A DNA stretch of 64,000 bases from Bacteroidota bacterium. GTDB taxonomy: Bacteria > Bacteroidota > Bacteroidia > Bacteroidales > UBA4417. Of this stretch, positions 9,815 to 18,382 are shown one piece after another. Where the stretch lies: contig JACAAZ010000001.1 of the NCBI GenBank assembly GCA_013376995.1, positions 420,957 through 484,956 of the forward strand. The letters are read 5' to 3'. Both the position numbers and the translations under genes were made by a program. The notes beneath the pieces were generated by a model. The model was not told the DNA's origin, made no database searches, and saw only the letters and a list, made by a program, of their open reading frames with translations. Position 1 is the stretch's first letter. Each line of letters starts with the position of its first letter.

Positions 9815-10843
9815 TTACTGAAGTTTTGCCTCATTAGCTGAAAGTGCCTGATACACTTTTGAAGAAATATCGGCAATTACTTTCGATTGCTTCTTCAGGT
9901 CTTTTCCTTTGGTCATTATAGTCAATAAATAGGGTGAATTCCCCATGTAGATGATAGCAGATTCATGTAATTCCTGGTTGATGGTATTTCCTTCTTCTCC
10001 AAATTTATGTGCAACCCTGATATTATAAGGAATACCCTGTAGAATTCCATTTCTAAAATCGCTTTTTGATAATAGTTCTATGGCAAGCTCAGAATTTGCT
10101 CTATCGAGGTAGCTTGCATTAAACAGAGCTCTCATAAATTTTGAATAGTCTGAAACACACATCGGGTAAATCTTGGAATTCTTGTCTGGAACCTGTAGCC
10201 CAAAATCTGAAAATACTTGTTTATAAATAGCAACATCTATGTTTTGAAGGAGCAGAAATGTAGCATTATTATCAGAATATTCTATCATATAGCGCAATAA
10301 TTCCCGTATGCTATAACTTTGGCCAGGCTTGATGGATTCAGTTACAAAAACAGCCTGCCTGTCACCATTATATCCCTTTTCAAACCTAAGCACTTTGTTC
10401 AGTAGCCCGGGATCAGCTTCTTCCATTTTCAAGTATGCTATCATTTCAGGCACTTTAAGCATGGAACCTGGGTTATACATTTCTGATCCGTTGAGGCAAA
10501 TCCACTCACTTGTAAGAAATTTCCTTACATAAATAGATGCGGTAGACAGCGTACCATCAGCCGTATACGAAGAAACGAGATTATTGAGCTCAACTTTTAA
10601 AAGTTGAAGATTGTCAGATTCACAGTTACTTTCAACAAAAAGAATAGGTTTTACAAGGCTATCTCCGTTTAACCTTTTGATCTGAAAACTACAATTTTCA
10701 GATTCATTTGGTCCTGGCGCAGGAAGTGATGCAATTGCTTTTCTGATTACTTTTCTGGTAACCGTGTAGGTTATTGCACTTGAAACCAAAGCCACAAGGA
10801 CCAAGTAAAATATAGAAACTTTATAATGAGATAAATTTGACAT
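9815..10843 (-). CDS. class A beta-lactamase-fold serine hydrolase, membrane-anchored
   Basis: 342 residues from an ATG at 10843. An N-terminal membrane segment (residues 11-27) acts as anchor or uncleaved signal. The class A beta-lactamase/D-Ala-D-Ala peptidase fold is indicated by SMLK at 127-130 (SxxK nucleophile motif), SDN at 190-192, and KFG at 280-282 where KTG is usual. Some class A family members are beta-lactamases. The altered third motif (Phe for Thr/Ser) and the membrane anchor make a peptidase or esterase of the PF13354 type as likely as antibiotic hydrolysis. It precedes a bidirectional hairpin shared with the tRNA-Ser gene and appears monocistronic. Family placement is firm; substrate is unknown. 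Confidence 0.85.
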   Translation of the reverse strand: MSNLSHYKVSIFYLVLVALVSSAITYTVTRKVIRKAIASLPAPGPNESENCSFQIKRLNGDSLVKPILFVESNCESDNLQLLKVELNNLVSSYTADGTLSTASIYVRKFLTSEWICLNGSEMYNPGSMLKVPEMIAYLKMEEADPGLLNKVLRFEKGYNGDRQAVFVTESIKPGQSYSIRELLRYMIEYSDNNATFLLLQNIDVAIYKQVFSDFGLQVPDKNSKIYPMCVSDYSKFMRALFNASYLDRANSELAIELLSKSDFRNGILQGIPYNIRVAHKFGEEGNTINQELHESAIIYMGNSPYLLTIMTKGKDLKKQSKVIADISSKVYQALSANEAKLQ

Positions 10844-10913
10844 AATAACAGATTATGATTCAAAATTAATTCATTTTAGATCAGTCGAGACAAAATTTAT
10901 TAATTCAATTAAT

Positions 10914-10950
10914 AAAAAAACCACTGCAATTGATCAATTACAGTGGTTTT
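10914..10950 (-). terminator. hairpin terminator of tRNA-Ser(CGA)
   Basis: CCACTG at 10921-10926 pairs with CAGTGG at 10941-10946, flanked by an A-run on the left and TTTT on the right. Read on the minus strand, the stem follows the tRNA by about 20 nt and ends in seven T, a standard intrinsic terminator. It also has a short T-run on the plus side. Confidence 0.8.
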
Positions 10951-10969
10951 CTAATAAAAAACTAATCAG

Positions 10970-11056
10970 CGGAGAGACAGGGATTCGAACCCTGGGACCC
11001 CGTGAGGGGTCAACGGTTTTCGAGACCGCCCCGATCGACCACTCCGGCATCTCTCC
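10970..11056 (-). tRNA. tRNA-Ser(CGA)
   Basis: An 87-nt tRNA on the minus strand. The acceptor stem GGAGAGA pairs perfectly with TCTCTCC, with discriminator G. The anticodon stem GCGGT/ACCGT encloses CTCGAAA, giving anticodon CGA (reads UCG). A long variable arm and the T-arm GGGTTCGAATCCC are present. CCA is not encoded. An intrinsic terminator follows. Confidence 0.97.
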
Positions 11057-11116
11057 TTAAGTTGCAAAGGGCTGCAAAAATAGGAAGTATTCCGGAATAA
11101 TCAATAGAATAGAATT

Positions 11117-11204
11117 GGAACGCAGATGACGCGGATAATACGCTGATGAACACGGATTTCTTTTTCCGCGCTAAACCGCGTTTCGTCTATGTTATCAGCG
11201 TTCC
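11117..11204. repeat. REP-like palindromic intergenic element
   Basis: About 88 bp bounded by GGAACGC at 11117-11123 and GCGTTCC at 11198-11204. The inverted match extends imperfectly inward to about 14 bp (GAT, AC). The interior has further inverted motifs (CCGCG, ACGCGG) and words such as ACACGGATT. It lies between tRNA-Ser and the 3' end of the MFS gene. Elements with this wording occur in many copies in some environmental bacterial genomes (recollection, not checked). Confidence 0.55.
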
Positions 11205-11222
11205 CATTTATAAAATCTGGAT

Positions 11223-12407
11223 TTATTCAGCAGAATACGTTTTATATTTCAGGAAAAAGATCAGGCTGATCCCACTTAAGATACCAAATAGAACTCCCGC
11301 AACGACCATGGCTGTCGACAGGTCGTAGATATCAGTTATCCATCCAAAAAATGGCCCTAAAACGGCAAAAATCCCCCGGATCACAAAATTGCGGACAGAG
11401 AGCACCGTAGCCCTCACATCTGAAGTTGTGATCAGGTTGATATAATTCCTTAAGGTAGGAGTGGCAATACCACGAGCAAGGTAAAATAGTACCAGGAAGA
11501 ATAAACCTGCATAAAACGCAAGAAATGAAATACTTAAGTATCCAGTTATCAAAATAAGTGCGAACATGAGGACAGTTCGCCTTGGACCCAATCTTCTTTC
11601 AACTTTCCATGCCCACAGAGCTGCTATTCCAACACTTAAATTTAAAACACCCCATGTAATGCCGTACCAGGTTAATGGCAAGTGAACTGATTTAAAATAA
11701 GGCTGGGCAAACCATGCCATTGTAAGAGTAGATGCGCCAATAATAGAGGAGAATAACGTATTCCAGCGTAATTTCCTGTCAACAAAGAGTGTATTCCTGA
11801 CAATCTGAAGAACATCGCCTATGCCCGGTTTCCTGGCCAATACATGCACAGGTGGCTCCCTGAGCGAAAACGCTGCAGGAATCGCCATAAATGCTACACA
11901 GGACTGAATAACAAATGGAGTCCGAAGTGAAATAACTGCCAACAAACCACCAATTACACCTGCAATAGCCTCTGCAAAATTTCCGATCGAGGTTATCCTG
12001 CCTTCTAGCTTTACATAATTACCTGTTAGTTTTTTCGCGGCGAGTGTATCATACAATAAGGCAGAATCTGCGCCGGATATCAGGCTCTGTCCAATCCCTA
12101 AAATGGTTTCAGCGATTACAAACTGCCAGAATCCTCCTGAAGATGCGTAAATCAGGTATCCGCCAAAACCAAAAAATGAACCTATCATCAGGCTGGTCTT
12201 GCGGCCGGCGATATCTGCAAAATACCCTGTAGGAATCTCCAGGCACATCAGTGTAACTGAATAAACTGACTGAAGGAGGAAGATATCCTTCATGGTCATT
12301 CCGTTCGAGTTGTAGAACAACACAATTACAGGCATCACTAAATTCATCCATTTGGCGACTTTGATCAGATAAAGCGCAGTAAGATTCCTCTTGACTGAAA
12401 ATTGCAT
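11223..12407 (-). CDS. MFS transporter
   Basis: 394 residues, with about 12 hydrophobic segments spread over the length expected for a major facilitator. After segment 2 comes the MFS signature loop (GYFADIAGRKTS), the equivalent of GxxxDxxGRR. The substrate is not evident. Overall composition resembles putative drug or metabolite efflux carriers of the Bacteroidota. The ATG at 12407 lies 15 nt downstream of a good -7 promoter element (TAATTTTG on the minus strand), which supports this start. Transcribed alone, away from the divergent secreted-protein gene at 12690. Confidence 0.85.
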   Translation of the reverse strand: MQFSVKRNLTALYLIKVAKWMNLVMPVIVLFYNSNGMTMKDIFLLQSVYSVTLMCLEIPTGYFADIAGRKTSLMIGSFFGFGGYLIYASSGGFWQFVIAETILGIGQSLISGADSALLYDTLAAKKLTGNYVKLEGRITSIGNFAEAIAGVIGGLLAVISLRTPFVIQSCVAFMAIPAAFSLREPPVHVLARKPGIGDVLQIVRNTLFVDRKLRWNTLFSSIIGASTLTMAWFAQPYFKSVHLPLTWYGITWGVLNLSVGIAALWAWKVERRLGPRRTVLMFALILITGYLSISFLAFYAGLFFLVLFYLARGIATPTLRNYINLITTSDVRATVLSVRNFVIRGIFAVLGPFFGWITDIYDLSTAMVVAGVLFGILSGISLIFFLKYKTYSAE

Positions 12408-12422
12408 GGTTCAGGAAAAAGA

Positions 12423-12430
12423 CAAAATTA
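12423..12430 (-). promoter_or_regulatory. -7 promoter element of the MFS gene
   Basis: Read on the minus strand this is TAATTTTG, matching the Bacteroidota -7 consensus TAnnTTTG, placed 15 nt upstream of the ATG. No convincing -33 TTG lies at the expected distance. Confidence 0.5.
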
Positions 12431-12689
12431 TGGAAGTCATTCAAGATGTGTTCTACTTTCTTGAAACATACTGCAACAATCCATGAGAAAATATGGGTAT
12501 CATACCCAGCTTACTATTGATGATTTGCCAGACCAGGGAGGCTCCCTGAGATGCAACGACAACCATATTAATAAAGAAGAAATTCAATATTAAATTAATT
12601 TTCAAGTAGTTAAATTCAGTTAGCAAAAACATTTTATAAAGTTTCATGTTACTACAACTTACCTGATTATAAACCAAAAACCGTAAAAC

Positions 12690-13478
12690 ATGAAAAAAGC
12701 ACTTACCATTTTATTGGCAGTTATTCTGAGCATCAGGCTCTCAGCCCAAACCCCTCCGCACACTTTGTATTTATTATTTGAATTTATGCATGTTAAAGGC
12801 GAGAATTCCTCAAGCTATGGCGAGGTAGAGGATTTCTGGGCAGGAATCCATAAACAAAGAATAGCTGATAAGCAAATCCTTGGATGGGATCTCTGGTCAT
12901 TAACTCCTTCCGGAACTGAACAAGGCTCCCAATATGTCACAGTAACACTGTTTGCAAGCCTGAAGGATATGATGCAGGCCACTTCTTCCTGGGATTTGGC
13001 TAAATATGCCAAAGCTGCTTATCCTAAAATGACCGAAAAGGAGTTTACTGCTATGATGGATAAAACAGTGAAATCAAGGGACCTGGCGCACCAGGTTCTT
13101 TTCAAACAAGTGGACATAACCAAGGGACCTTTTGAAATGAAAGAAGGTTGTGTAGCTACTTTTGATATGATGAAACAGCTGGATGACAGTTATGAAAAAG
13201 TAGAATCAGAAATTTTCAAACCCTGGCATCAAAAAATGGTGGATGATGGGAAAAAAGGAAGTTGGGAACTACTAGAACAAATCCTCCCAGCCGGAAGTGA
13301 ATCTTATGCTACCCATGTTACTGTAAGCATGTACAAGGACATGGCGCAGCTGGCGTCTTTTATGGAATACAGCGGTGGCGAAATGGACTTTCAAACTCAA
13401 CTTGCAGTGAAAGAAGGTCTTAAGACCAGAGAATGGAAAGAACTAAAGATTGGCACTCTCCAGAAAATGCTTAGGTAA
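12690..13478 (+). CDS. secreted protein of unknown function with internal duplication
   Basis: 262 residues. Residues 1-19 are a signal peptide (MKKALTILLAVILSIRLSAQ). The mature part seems to hold two related halves. The first has EVEDFWAGIHKQRI, GWDLW and YVTVTLF; the second has KVESEIFKPWHQKM, GSWELL and HVTVSMY. Each runs helix, then strand ending in a TVT/TVS strand, as in dimeric alpha/beta-barrel (ferredoxin-like) domains. The fold is inferred from this pattern only. No catalytic motif is visible. It stands alone, divergent from the MFS gene, and ends at a bidirectional terminator shared with malQ. Confidence 0.75.
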   Translation: MKKALTILLAVILSIRLSAQTPPHTLYLLFEFMHVKGENSSSYGEVEDFWAGIHKQRIADKQILGWDLWSLTPSGTEQGSQYVTVTLFASLKDMMQATSSWDLAKYAKAAYPKMTEKEFTAMMDKTVKSRDLAHQVLFKQVDITKGPFEMKEGCVATFDMMKQLDDSYEKVESEIFKPWHQKMVDDGKKGSWELLEQILPAGSESYATHVTVSMYKDMAQLASFMEYSGGEMDFQTQLAVKEGLKTREWKELKIGTLQKMLR

Positions 13479-13508
13479 GTCTGGTTAAAAGACTACTTTT
13501 CATTTCAA

Positions 13509-13538
13509 AAAAATCCCGGGTCAGTGCCCGGGATTTTT
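13509..13538. terminator. bidirectional intrinsic terminator
   Basis: AAATCCCGGG pairs with CCCGGGATTT across a 6-nt loop, with an A-run before and T-run after. It lies between two convergent genes (ends at 13478 and 13544) and fits termination on both strands. Confidence 0.85.
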
Positions 13539-13543
13539 AATTA

Positions 13544-16285
13544 TTAGTATATATCCAACCGGCCAGCCGCCTGGAACAATCCGCGGATCCATTCATTGAA
13601 TCCTGTCAATTCTGACAGTTCCTCAATGCTTAGGTGCATCCGGTAACGCCAGTAATGATTGGGATTCCCAGGCTGATTTATTCGCTCAGCATTTGCGTCA
13701 GGCAAGCGAATGCTGCCATCCATTCCTAACAGATCCTGGATTGGGAAAATGGCCCACATGCTTGGCGAATAGAGATGCTGATTGATGATCTGCTGAACGA
13801 TCTCAGGTTCGCAGAAAAACGGAGATTGCCCCCAGTTACCTAAAATCTCATTGTAGAATTTCTGGGAAACCCAGCTATTTTCTTCCCACCAGCCGCGAAT
13901 CGTTGAAGTATCATGCGAGGAAGGCGTTGCAACCGATAAGTAAGGATAATCAGCAGGATGCCCGAAAGTTATCTTTGGATTCTTGGGCATCCGCTGCACT
14001 TCAAGGCTTAAAATGCCCAATTCATTCATCACTGCAGGCACACAGGCAGGTACCATTCCCAGGTCTTCTCCGCATAGTAACATATTGGTGGCTTTCTTCA
14101 ATACAGGAAGCTTTGTCATAGCCTTACTTCTCCAGAACTCTTCGTTCCTCCTGTAGAAATAATCCATATAGACCTCATTGATGATCTGCTTGGTATGCTC
14201 ATCCAATTCCTGGAATGAACGCGTAAAATGAACGGTATTCCTTGGGAAATAAGCTTCACCATTCATACCCGGAGCCTCCAGGAAAATAACCTCTGAAACC
14301 AATGAATACAAGCCATCCCTTAATCTTTCCAGTCGGTTACGCGTATCAGGGCTTGCATCAGGCTCGACAACTATTTGTTCTTCAATTTTACGTTGAGTAT
14401 CAAATTCGGGACGAAGATCATAACATCCCGGGTAAAACTCAGTCAGGTAATTATGCTTGGCAAACTCGGTAAGATCCCCGAAACGCTCATAAAGGAAATG
14501 TTCCCGGATATAAGGCTGACAAAGCCTTTTATGATCAAACCAAATTCCCTTGTTCTGCAATTCATCCCGATAATATGGCAGGCTTGGATTAAAATATCCC
14601 ATCAATCCTTCCACCTGGGATGAAGGTATTTCCCAAATCCTGAAAAATCCAAGGATATGATCTATCCGGAATGCATCAAAGTAATGTGACAATTGCCTTA
14701 GACGTTGCTGCCACCATGCATAATTATCCTTTGCCATTTCATCCCAGTTATAGGTCGGGAAGCGCCAGTTTTGCCCTTTGTTTGAAAAATCGTCAGGAGG
14801 AGCACCTGCCTGGCAGTTCATATTATACAGATGAGGATGCAGCCATGCATCAACACTATTCCTGTATATTCCAATCGGGATGTCACCCTTCAGGACAACG
14901 CCTTTTGACCGGGCATAATTGGCAGCACCAAGCAGCTGGCGGTGAGCGTGAAATTGTATGAAATAATGGACTGCAATATCATCGTAATGGGATGCTTTAT
15001 CATTGGTCAGCAAATCCAGGAGGTCCTCAGAGGGAGAACTGTATTCACCCCAGCGGCTGAAATCAGGAGTGTTGAACAGGTCGCGCAGGTATGAAAATGC
15101 TGCATATGGCTTAAGCCAGTGTTCATTTTCCTTAAAGAATTCCAAAAATTCAGGATCCTTCTGGAATACTTTCTTTTTCTGATCATAGATAAGCTTAAAG
15201 AACCTGGACTTCAGAGCCATCACAGCTTCGTAATCAATCTTGGATAAGGAGTTCAGGTATTTCCCCTGGGCTTCGATGATCTGTTGGTTGATTTCTGATG
15301 ACAACTCCCCTATTTCCAATAGGTTGATGTAAATCGGGTGCATTGCATATACAGAAATAGCTGCATATGGATAAGAATCCTGCCAGGTATGCTTTGCCAC
15401 TGTATCATTGATTGGCAATAACTGGATAAGGCGAATTCCAACCTTTACTGACCAATCAACCAGCAGCTTCAGGTCAGTAAACTCCCCTACTCCAAAACCA
15501 TCATTCCTTCTCAGCGAAAATACCGGAATTGCAACACCTACTCCTTTCCAGGGATACTGAGGAAAATCAAACTTATCATCTCCAATCTCAATTACATCCG
15601 GAGTTTTTCCTTTGGCAAATGCGATAGTCCGATCATTTGCTTTTTCCCAAAAAGCTGTCTTCCCATTTTCATCCTTTACCAGGTATTTATAATGAATTGG
15701 AAAATCGGAAACACTAACCCTGGCTTCCCCAACCCAATAGGGATGATCCGGATTCCCCAGGACAAGCGCTTTTTTCTCATTCCAGGCACCCAATGACTTG
15801 GCATTCCCGCATATAGCAATCCTGTGACCGGATTTAACCCGAATCACATTAGGCCTGAAGCGAATAATGACAGTGTCCTCTTCTTTGGATGCTTTCGCTA
15901 TTGGAGCAGGGTAACGGTCTTCAAGTTTGAGAATGGCATTGGTAAAAGCTGAAGAATGCAGTGTAAAATCAGGATCCGATATGGCTCTCCATTTATCGAC
16001 AACGAGGACTTTCATATCTTTTCTTCCTTCTGAACGAAACAAACGGTCAGGGCCCCATTCATCGATCACCGTATTGAAATTATCATCCTTCACCATGTAA
16101 CGGTAACTGAAATCTGCAGCCGCCTTAAGTTCAAGTTTCAATTCCCAAATACCTGAATTCACTTCTTTGAGAATCAAATACTTGCCCTTTGATGGCTCAT
16201 TATAACCCAGTTCCTTTATTGAACCAACCATTATAAGGTTCTGGCCTGGAAATGTTTTATATTCTACCTGAAAATTGATCAACAT
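13544..16285 (-). CDS. malQ: 4-alpha-glucanotransferase (GH77) with two N-terminal CBM20 domains
   Basis: 913 residues. Two starch-binding CBM20-type modules occupy about residues 1-115 and 135-250 (signs: RVKSGHRIAICGNAKSLGAW, YRYMVKD, HYKYLVKD). The GH77 barrel follows. Catalytic motifs are visible: nucleophile Asp in AFRIDHILGFFRIWEIP, the acid/base Glu in LLCGEDLGMVP, and the third Asp in SSHDTSTIRGW. The enzyme transfers alpha-1,4-glucan segments between malto-oligosaccharides in glycogen/maltodextrin metabolism. This length and CBM20 arrangement are typical of Bacteroidota and of plant DPE2, rather than the roughly 690-residue E. coli MalQ. There is no signal peptide, so it is cytoplasmic. 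No other starch genes adjoin it in this window. Confidence 0.95.
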   Translation of the reverse strand: MLINFQVEYKTFPGQNLIMVGSIKELGYNEPSKGKYLILKEVNSGIWELKLELKAAADFSYRYMVKDDNFNTVIDEWGPDRLFRSEGRKDMKVLVVDKWRAISDPDFTLHSSAFTNAILKLEDRYPAPIAKASKEEDTVIIRFRPNVIRVKSGHRIAICGNAKSLGAWNEKKALVLGNPDHPYWVGEARVSVSDFPIHYKYLVKDENGKTAFWEKANDRTIAFAKGKTPDVIEIGDDKFDFPQYPWKGVGVAIPVFSLRRNDGFGVGEFTDLKLLVDWSVKVGIRLIQLLPINDTVAKHTWQDSYPYAAISVYAMHPIYINLLEIGELSSEINQQIIEAQGKYLNSLSKIDYEAVMALKSRFFKLIYDQKKKVFQKDPEFLEFFKENEHWLKPYAAFSYLRDLFNTPDFSRWGEYSSPSEDLLDLLTNDKASHYDDIAVHYFIQFHAHRQLLGAANYARSKGVVLKGDIPIGIYRNSVDAWLHPHLYNMNCQAGAPPDDFSNKGQNWRFPTYNWDEMAKDNYAWWQQRLRQLSHYFDAFRIDHILGFFRIWEIPSSQVEGLMGYFNPSLPYYRDELQNKGIWFDHKRLCQPYIREHFLYERFGDLTEFAKHNYLTEFYPGCYDLRPEFDTQRKIEEQIVVEPDASPDTRNRLERLRDGLYSLVSEVIFLEAPGMNGEAYFPRNTVHFTRSFQELDEHTKQIINEVYMDYFYRRNEEFWRSKAMTKLPVLKKATNMLLCGEDLGMVPACVPAVMNELGILSLEVQRMPKNPKITFGHPADYPYLSVATPSSHDTSTIRGWWEENSWVSQKFYNEILGNWGQSPFFCEPEIVQQIINQHLYSPSMWAIFPIQDLLGMDGSIRLPDANAERINQPGNPNHYWRYRMHLSIEELSELTGFNEWIRGLFQAAGRLDIY

Positions 16286-16474
16286 ATATAGTCTATTTTA
16301 CGTTTATGCATTTATAAATTTACCCGGATAACAGATTTCGGTTGCCGTAAATTGTTAACTGTCAAATAAAATCATTTACAAAAGCCGAAATGAAGATTTC
16401 TATTAAGATGACAGAAAGTTAGTAATTTTCTATTTTCGCCAATCATTACTCCGTTATTAATAGGATCTGGCTTC

Positions 16475-17029
16475 ATGGAGAATATCCCTTATATAAATTT
16501 TTCAACTGGCGGTCATCAGGTTGTAGTCAGGAAAATTCAGCCAGGTGATCTGGATTTACTGCTTGAATATTTCACTTACCTGGGACCTGAAACCAGGAGC
16601 CGCTTTGGGCCACATGCTTTTGACAGGGAAACCCTGATCCAAATTTACCTTAATTCATTGAATTATTTAGGATATATAGCAATAGAGAACGAAACCGGGA
16701 AGATTATTGCTTATTCAGTCATTAAGATCGGGTATCTAGAGCATGATTCTGATCGGCTATGTTCTTATGGTTTAACTCTTGATGCCCGGAAGGACTGCAC
16801 GTATGCACCTTCGGTTTCGGACGAATGGCAAAGCCTTGGTGTTGGCAAGGCAATGTTTCAGTTCATCCTAACATCTTTAATAGCTTCAGGATTCAAAAGG
16901 ATAATCCTCTGGGGAGGAGTCCAATCAAAGAATGAAAAGGCTGTAAACTTTTACAGGAATGCCGGGTTCCGAAAATTGGGCACATTTGAATACAAGGGGA
17001 TGAATACGGATATGTGTTTGGATTTGTAG
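16475..17029 (+). CDS. GNAT-family N-acetyltransferase
   Basis: 184 residues with the GNAT fold. The acetyl-CoA-binding motif A is QSLGVGKAM (Q/RxxGxG/A), and the C-terminal NEKAVNFYRNAGFRKLG is the usual motif B helix and strand. The opening VVVRKIQPGDLDLL is a normal first GNAT strand and helix. The acceptor is unknown. The gene is monocistronic, in front of a group of small stress-type genes but without the shared upstream motif seen there. Confidence 0.9.
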   Translation: MENIPYINFSTGGHQVVVRKIQPGDLDLLLEYFTYLGPETRSRFGPHAFDRETLIQIYLNSLNYLGYIAIENETGKIIAYSVIKIGYLEHDSDRLCSYGLTLDARKDCTYAPSVSDEWQSLGVGKAMFQFILTSLIASGFKRIILWGGVQSKNEKAVNFYRNAGFRKLGTFEYKGMNTDMCLDL

Positions 17030-17039
17030 ATAAATATGG

Positions 17040-17101
17040 CAATTATGTAATATATCGACTGAATTATATAATATATGAGGGTTTCTGGTTAGGTACATTT
17101 G
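17040..17101 (+). promoter_or_regulatory. direct-repeat activator-type site and promoter (copy A)
   Basis: Half-site ATGTAA at 17045 and half-site ATATAA at 17066 start 21 bp apart, within CAATTATGTAAT and TGAATTATATAATA. Exactly 22 bp separate the second half-site from the -7 element TACATTTG (17094-17101). The ATG at 17128 follows 27 nt later. No -33 TTG is at the usual place; the second half-site covers that region. The same layout recurs at 17686, 18322 and 27123. Confidence 0.65.
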
Positions 17102-17127
17102 TATAAATCTTATTTATACAATACAAC

Positions 17128-17319
17128 ATGGCACGGTATTCAAAAAAGGCAAGAATCAAAATCGGAGAAGTTATGCGTGAGTTTAAGGATGGAACCTTAA
17201 AATCAGGTAAAAATGGATCTGGTGGTAAAGTCAAAAGCAGGAAACAGGCTATTGCAATTGGCATCAGTGAAGCCAGGGATTCCGGTTTAAAGGTTCCTGC
17301 TGAAGAATTAGCTAAGTAG
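17128..17319 (+). CDS. small basic DUF6496-like protein
   Basis: 63 residues, MARYSKKARIKIGEVM..., very rich in Lys and Arg. The C-terminal half (KSRKQAIAIGISEARDSGLKVP) matches the pattern of the DUF6496 family, small basic proteins of unknown function widely found next to stress genes. It has no membrane segment or signal. The basic charge could suit nucleic-acid binding, but this is speculation. It is preceded by copy A of the direct-repeat promoter motif. Confidence 0.85.
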   Translation: MARYSKKARIKIGEVMREFKDGTLKSGKNGSGGKVKSRKQAIAIGISEARDSGLKVPAEELAK

Positions 17320-17414
17320 GCAACTGTCAAATTCTATTTGTAATTATAAACGCTACTAGACAATCTTCTTTCACAACATTTTTTGTTGGCACACAATCCA
17401 TAAATAAAAATAAC

Positions 17415-17585
17415 ATGGAACCAAACTGGCTAATTATTATCATTGTCATGATCGTAATAATGGCAATTATTATCTTTTTCATCATTAGAAATCAAAAAGA
17501 TAAAGTAGCTCTGGAGAAAGATTTAATCAAAAAGGACGGATTATTGATACCGAAGGAAGAAGACAATGAAGTTGACAATACTTAG
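17415..17585 (+). CDS. small single-pass membrane protein (56 aa)
   Basis: A 57-codon frame, ATG at 17415 and TAG at 17585. Residues 6-24 are a continuous Ile/Val/Met/Phe membrane segment (LIIIIVMIVIMAIIIFFII), followed by a charged, Lys/Glu/Asp-rich cytoplasmic tail. The frame is followed 25 nt later by a strong intrinsic terminator, which supports it being transcribed. It lies 95 bp after the DUF6496-like gene and may share its promoter. No function can be assigned. Confidence 0.6.
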   Translation: MEPNWLIIIIVMIVIMAIIIFFIIRNQKDKVALEKDLIKKDGLLIPKEEDNEVDNT

Positions 17586-17609
17586 TCACTGTTTCTTTAA
17601 ATTAAAACG

Positions 17610-17650
17610 GAGAGCAAGACATGCATAGATGGCTTGCTCTCATTTTTTTT
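17610..17650 (+). terminator. intrinsic terminator
   Basis: GAGAGCAAG at 17610-17618 pairs with CTTGCTCTC at 17633-17641, followed by an uninterrupted T-run. It ends the DUF6496/small membrane protein unit. Confidence 0.9.
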
Positions 17651-17685
17651 GGATGCACTAAAGTTACCTCATAAATCTAATGTAG

Positions 17686-17747
17686 CAATCATGTAATTCA
17701 TAACCGGAATTGTATAATACTTATTGGTGTAAAGTGTGTGACTTTTA
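17686..17747 (+). promoter_or_regulatory. direct-repeat activator-type site and promoter (copy B)
   Basis: CAATCATGTAAT with half-site ATGTAA at 17691, and GGAATTGTATAATA with half-site GTATAA at 17712, again 21 bp apart. The octamer at the same 22-bp spacing is GACTTTTA (17740-17747), a degenerate -7 element. The ATG of the next gene is 29 nt downstream. Over a 34-bp alignment 25 positions equal copy A. Confidence 0.6.
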
Positions 17748-17775
17748 CGCAAATAAACCAATTTAATTAAAAACC

Positions 17776-18219
17776 ATGAAAATGAATAAAACGATCATCA
17801 TTCTCTTGCTTGCAATTGCAGGAAGCATAGGCATAGCAAGTGCACAATCACCGGCTGTAATGATAAGTGATGCTGCAGGATGGCACAAAATAAGTGAAAG
17901 AACAGTAGCATTTAAAACAGACCGCGATGAAATTTCGGTTATTGGCTCAGATAGGTTCTCAACTATTAAGTTTAAGGTGACGGAAGCTGCAATCGAGCTT
18001 ATTTCCCTTGAAATAGCATTTGAAAGTGGTGACAAGCAGGATGTGAAGATTAACCAGTCAATCAAATCACCAGGGGAAAGCCGCACAATTGATTTGAAAG
18101 GTGGTGCAGAGCGTAGCATTAAGAAAATTATTTTTGTTTACAAAACGCTTCCTAATAGTAAAGATGAACATGCCCGTGTAGAAATATGGGGATATAAATC
18201 AAATGCAGTTAAGAAGTAA
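17776..18219 (+). CDS. secreted DUF2541-like protein
   Basis: 147 residues. The signal peptide covers about residues 1-24 (KTIIILLLAIAGSIGIASAQ). The mature domain of about 120 residues is predicted all-beta. It ends in a pattern I associate with the YaaI/DUF2541 group: an ESGDKQDVKI strand, the central SRTIDLKGGAERSIKKI, and a final RVEIWG strand. No catalytic residues are apparent. The product is exported to the periplasm or outer surface. The promoter region holds copy B of the direct-repeat motif, linking it to the neighbouring stress-type genes. Family placement is from memory and only moderately sure. Confidence 0.75.
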   Translation: MKMNKTIIILLLAIAGSIGIASAQSPAVMISDAAGWHKISERTVAFKTDRDEISVIGSDRFSTIKFKVTEAAIELISLEIAFESGDKQDVKINQSIKSPGESRTIDLKGGAERSIKKIIFVYKTLPNSKDEHARVEIWGYKSNAVKK

Positions 18220-18235
18220 ATCAATATCAATTGAT

Positions 18236-18276
18236 ACATAGAGCCGTCCTGCCTGATTGCAGTGCGGCTTTTTGTT
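18236..18276 (+). terminator. possible weak terminator
   Basis: GAGCCG at 18241-18246 can pair with CGGCTT near 18266-18271, followed by TTTTG. The loop is long (about 20 nt), so this is a tentative call for the end of the secreted DUF2541-like gene. Confidence 0.4.
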
Positions 18277-18321
18277 TTACTTGAATGTTCTGCTGAAAAT
18301 GTATAGTATTATTTTAATGAT

Positions 18322-18382
18322 AATTATGTAATTTATTTTCAGAAATATGTAAGATGGATTAATTCAAATTCAATCAAATTTG
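18322..18382 (+). promoter_or_regulatory. direct-repeat activator-type site and promoter (copy C)
   Basis: ATGTAA at 18326 (within AATTATGTAATTTAT) and ATGTAA at 18347 are 21 bp apart. Exactly 22 bp later comes CAAATTTG (18375-18382), a near -7 element. Identity to copy A is 25 of 34 positions. The ATG at 18448 lies 66 nt downstream; a TTG at 18406 would give the 24-nt leader seen at the other copies. Confidence 0.6.

Noticed and set aside
12453-12677. A 74-codon frame on the minus strand between the MFS gene and the secreted protein
   Set aside because: It lies in the divergent promoter region. Its translation has no recognisable domain or signal, and it spans the region where both promoters are expected.
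17064-17330. An 88-codon frame opposite the DUF6496-like gene
   Set aside because: It is the antisense shadow of a gene with a clear family pattern and promoter.
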